The notes under the pieces are model-generated. The model had not been told where the DNA came from. It saw only the letters and a program-made list of their open reading frames with translations, and made no database searches. The translations under genes and the position numbers were made by a program. A DNA stretch of 64,000 nucleotides, taken from NCBI RefSeq assembly GCF_001189535.1, contig NZ_CP012070.1:372001-436000 (forward strand), written 5' to 3'. The stretch's first letter is position 1. Every line of letters begins with the position of its first letter. The DNA is from Arsenicicoccus sp. oral taxon 190 (GTDB lineage Bacteria; Actinomycetota; Actinomycetes; Actinomycetales; Dermatophilaceae). Below are positions 63,912-64,000 of the stretch, one piece after another.

Positions 63912-64000
63912 CGGTCCGGCCCGCCATACGGCCTGGCCGTGCCCACCGCCCCTCCGTCTGCACCCGCGTCCCCCGTCTTGACCCACAACCTCCGTCTTGA

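Overview
The window is very GC-rich and reads as a chromosomal segment of an actinobacterium. HspR/HAIR control of dnaK and clpB, a GrpE N-terminus of mycobacterial type, a DUF3151 protein, an LprG/P55-like pair and a pit-DUF3349 cluster with mycobacterial synteny all point there. Gene content and style suggest Micrococcales, possibly an Intrasporangiaceae/Dermatophilaceae relative; this placement is inference. Several genes start 6-7 nt downstream of a TANNNT box with no Shine-Dalgarno, as expected for leaderless transcription. I recognise no rRNA, tRNA, CRISPR array, insertion sequence or prophage.

Layout. 1-8.9 kb: purine genes (purC partial, purD, purA), a HelD RNA-polymerase motor, chorismate mutase, a LuxR-type regulator, a DUF3151 protein and class II aldolase (fba). 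8.9-16.7 kb: a SpoU methyltransferase, DedA, LemA, pyrE, an SDR, exonuclease III, and a lipoprotein/MFS pair resembling LprG-P55. 16.8-19.9 kb: a TPP riboswitch driving thiM-thiE-thiD-tenA. 20-23.4 kb: an amino acid permease and a bioA-bioD pair in which bioA is broken. 23.4-30.2 kb: clpB, then pit, a small membrane protein, two DUF3349 paralogues and a cardiolipin-synthase-like PLD. 30.2-35.4 kb: a Tat-exported PHP protein, a macrodomain protein, a nitrilase and a VWA protein. 35.4-39.9 kb: dnaK-grpE-dnaJ-hspR with HAIR operators.

40-43.4 kb is the oddest part: a fusion of a SLOG (LOG-like) domain to a DUF429 RNase H-fold domain, divergent DUF3253 and EVE-like genes, and a phospholipase D gene in which two separate internal segments, each carrying one HKD catalytic motif, lie in reverse orientation. 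Re-inverting the first segment (42291-42671) on paper restores an uninterrupted frame. 43.4-53.3 kb: a DrrAB-like ABC exporter, a cupin, DUF1345 with a duplicated 3' remnant, a CDF exporter, an MFS transporter, UspA, a DUF2087 protein, a phosphodiesterase and an AI-2E family protein. 53.4-56.2 kb: an aldo/keto reductase and a GH15 hydrolase. 56.2-58.4 kb: a CoA-disulfide reductase-rhodanese divergent from a small Cys-rich protein and a CstR-like repressor, with an ATACCCC-TG-GGGGTAT operator between them, probably a persulfide-response module. 58.4-61.7 kb: a ketosamine kinase, two secreted PepSY-like paralogues and a membrane protein, the last three each preceded by 11-bp-spaced GACAG repeats. 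61.7-64 kb: a Nudix hydrolase, a GXWXG/DUF4334 protein and a glutathionyl-hydroquinone reductase homologue.

A 7-mer GTATGCC (reverse GGCATAC) recurs more than 40 times by eye, inside genes and in terminator stems, and looks over-represented for such GC-rich DNA.
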